A DNA stretch of 64,000 nt from Hyphomicrobiales bacterium (GTDB taxonomy: Bacteria; Pseudomonadota; Alphaproteobacteria; Rhizobiales; Beijerinckiaceae), in the NCBI GenBank assembly GCA_930633525.1, contig CAKNFP010000002.1, forward strand, positions 248,001-312,000. The letters are read 5' to 3'. The notes beneath the pieces are model-generated. The model was given only the letters and a program-made list of their open reading frames with translations. It was not told the origin of the DNA and made no database searches. Positions 63,669 through 64,000 of this stretch are shown piece by piece. Position numbers and translations under genes: made by a program. The stretch's first letter is position 1. Each line of letters starts with the position of its first letter.

Positions 63669-63680
63669 TTCAAGTTCAAA
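63669..63680. promoter_or_regulatory. TTCAAG-type operator, copy 5
   Basis: TTCAAGTTCAAA with flanks ATT and CTATTC, near-identical in context to the copy at 40330. Confidence 0.55.
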
Positions 63681-63795
63681 CTATTCTAGGCCGACGGATG
63701 CGAAATGCAACTGCGGCGTTGTTCCGGGGGGCCGGAGGAGCGTCGTCCTGCGCTGGCAACGAGGCCGACCGCGCGATCGCAGCGACTGGTAAATA

Positions 63796-63805
63796 TGCAA
63801 ATGCA
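63796..63805. promoter_or_regulatory. TGCAAATGCA site, copy 4
   Basis: Part of the exact 13-mer TATGCAAATGCAT also found at 40535-40547. It probably belongs to the promoter of a plus-strand gene to the right of the window. Confidence 0.5.
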
Positions 63806-64000
63806 TCCTTTTGAATCGGCTTTTGGGCCATTTTCGATCTTGCCATGGCGCAGCCTTTCCCTATTCTTATTCAAAGAGACGGAAACAGGCCGGTCATGCC
63901 CCAGGAATATGAATTCGCAGATATCCGGGCTAAGGCCCGCGGGCGGTGATTGATGCCGATGATGGACATCCTGGCTGCTGTTTCGCCGTGGTCATCATGA

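Larger units (their letters stand above)
63433..64000. other. Promoter-rich non-coding end of the window
   Basis: No gene is convincingly supported in these 568 bases. They hold TGCAATTGCA (63517), a TTCAAG-type site (63669) and TGCAAATGCA (63796). The arrangement suggests divergent control of the aminotransferase and of a plus-strand gene beyond the right edge. A 34-codon frame at 63845-63949 is too short to claim. Confidence 0.55.

Noticed and set aside
63845..63949. A possible 34-residue small protein beginning MAQPFPILIQ
   Set aside because: There is no ribosome site or conserved context; it may be chance within a promoter region.
1..64000. CRISPR array, tRNA, rRNA, prophage, insertion sequence or restriction/defence genes
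   Set aside because: No regularly spaced direct repeats, no cloverleaf or rRNA sequence, and no transposase, integrase or nuclease motifs were found among the open frames.

Overview
The window is high-GC DNA with tightly packed, co-oriented genes and many four-base ATGA start/stop overlaps. It looks like the chromosome of an alphaproteobacterium, most likely Hyphomicrobiales (a Bosea/Chelatococcus-like soil heterotroph). The clues are a RegB/RegA (ActS/ActR) redox pair, a cyoABCD-surf1 quinol oxidase operon, FCD-type GntR regulators and a very high density of ABC importers. The genus is inference only. I saw no rRNA, tRNA, CRISPR array, insertion sequence or phage gene.

Layout. (1) 1-8750: a divergent M24 peptidase (cut by the left edge), then a SnoaL-like protein, an M20 dipeptidase, an acyl-CoA-dehydrogenase-like flavoprotein and a complete Pot-type ABC importer, followed by an FCD GntR regulator at 8859. 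The 10-bp palindrome CTGCATGCAG occurs in both promoter gaps of this block. (2) 9750-15438: a second GntR gene, a sugar-type ABC importer without its own ATPase, a TIM-barrel epimerase and a Gfo/Idh/MocA dehydrogenase. (3) 15450-18054: OxyR and a monofunctional catalase, divergent, with an ATAG-N7-CTAT site between them. (4) 18253-26675: RegB/RegA converging on surf1-cyoDCBA, then an MHS-type MFS permease divergent from cyoA. (5) 27067-33629: a LacI regulator with an upstream palindromic operator, a complete sugar-type ABC importer and a GH63-type hydrolase resembling mannosyl/glucosylglycerate hydrolases. (6) 33654-48541: a catabolic island with a taurine-type importer split into two places, a RutA-like LLM monooxygenase, a thiolase-fold protein lacking the catalytic cysteine, a zinc-ribbon/OB-fold protein fused to a degenerate SDR, a cyclase-family hydrolase, a thioesterase, two flavin-dependent 2-hydroxyacid oxidases, an HpcH aldolase, a CoA ligase, a tandem EthD-like protein and a quinone-oxidoreductase-like protein. 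(7) 48788-63432: two oligopeptide-type importers sharing a single fused DppD-DppF ATPase, an amidase, a DadA-like oxidase, an ArgE-like deacylase and an aminotransferase, which suggests use of N-acylated or D-configured amino-acid derivatives.

The most interesting signal lies in the intergenic DNA of the right half. A motif built on TTCAAG-CTTGAA occurs five times, at 35802, 40330, 48653, 56121 and 63669, each time in a promoter gap. A second palindrome, TGCAWWTGCA, occurs four times, at 35786, 40537, 63517 and 63796, in three of the same gaps. Together these suggest that regions 6 and 7 form one regulon under a regulator that is not in the window. The pathway made of the LLM enzyme, the cysteine-less thiolase and the OB-fold/SDR fusion is the best candidate for an undescribed biochemical system.
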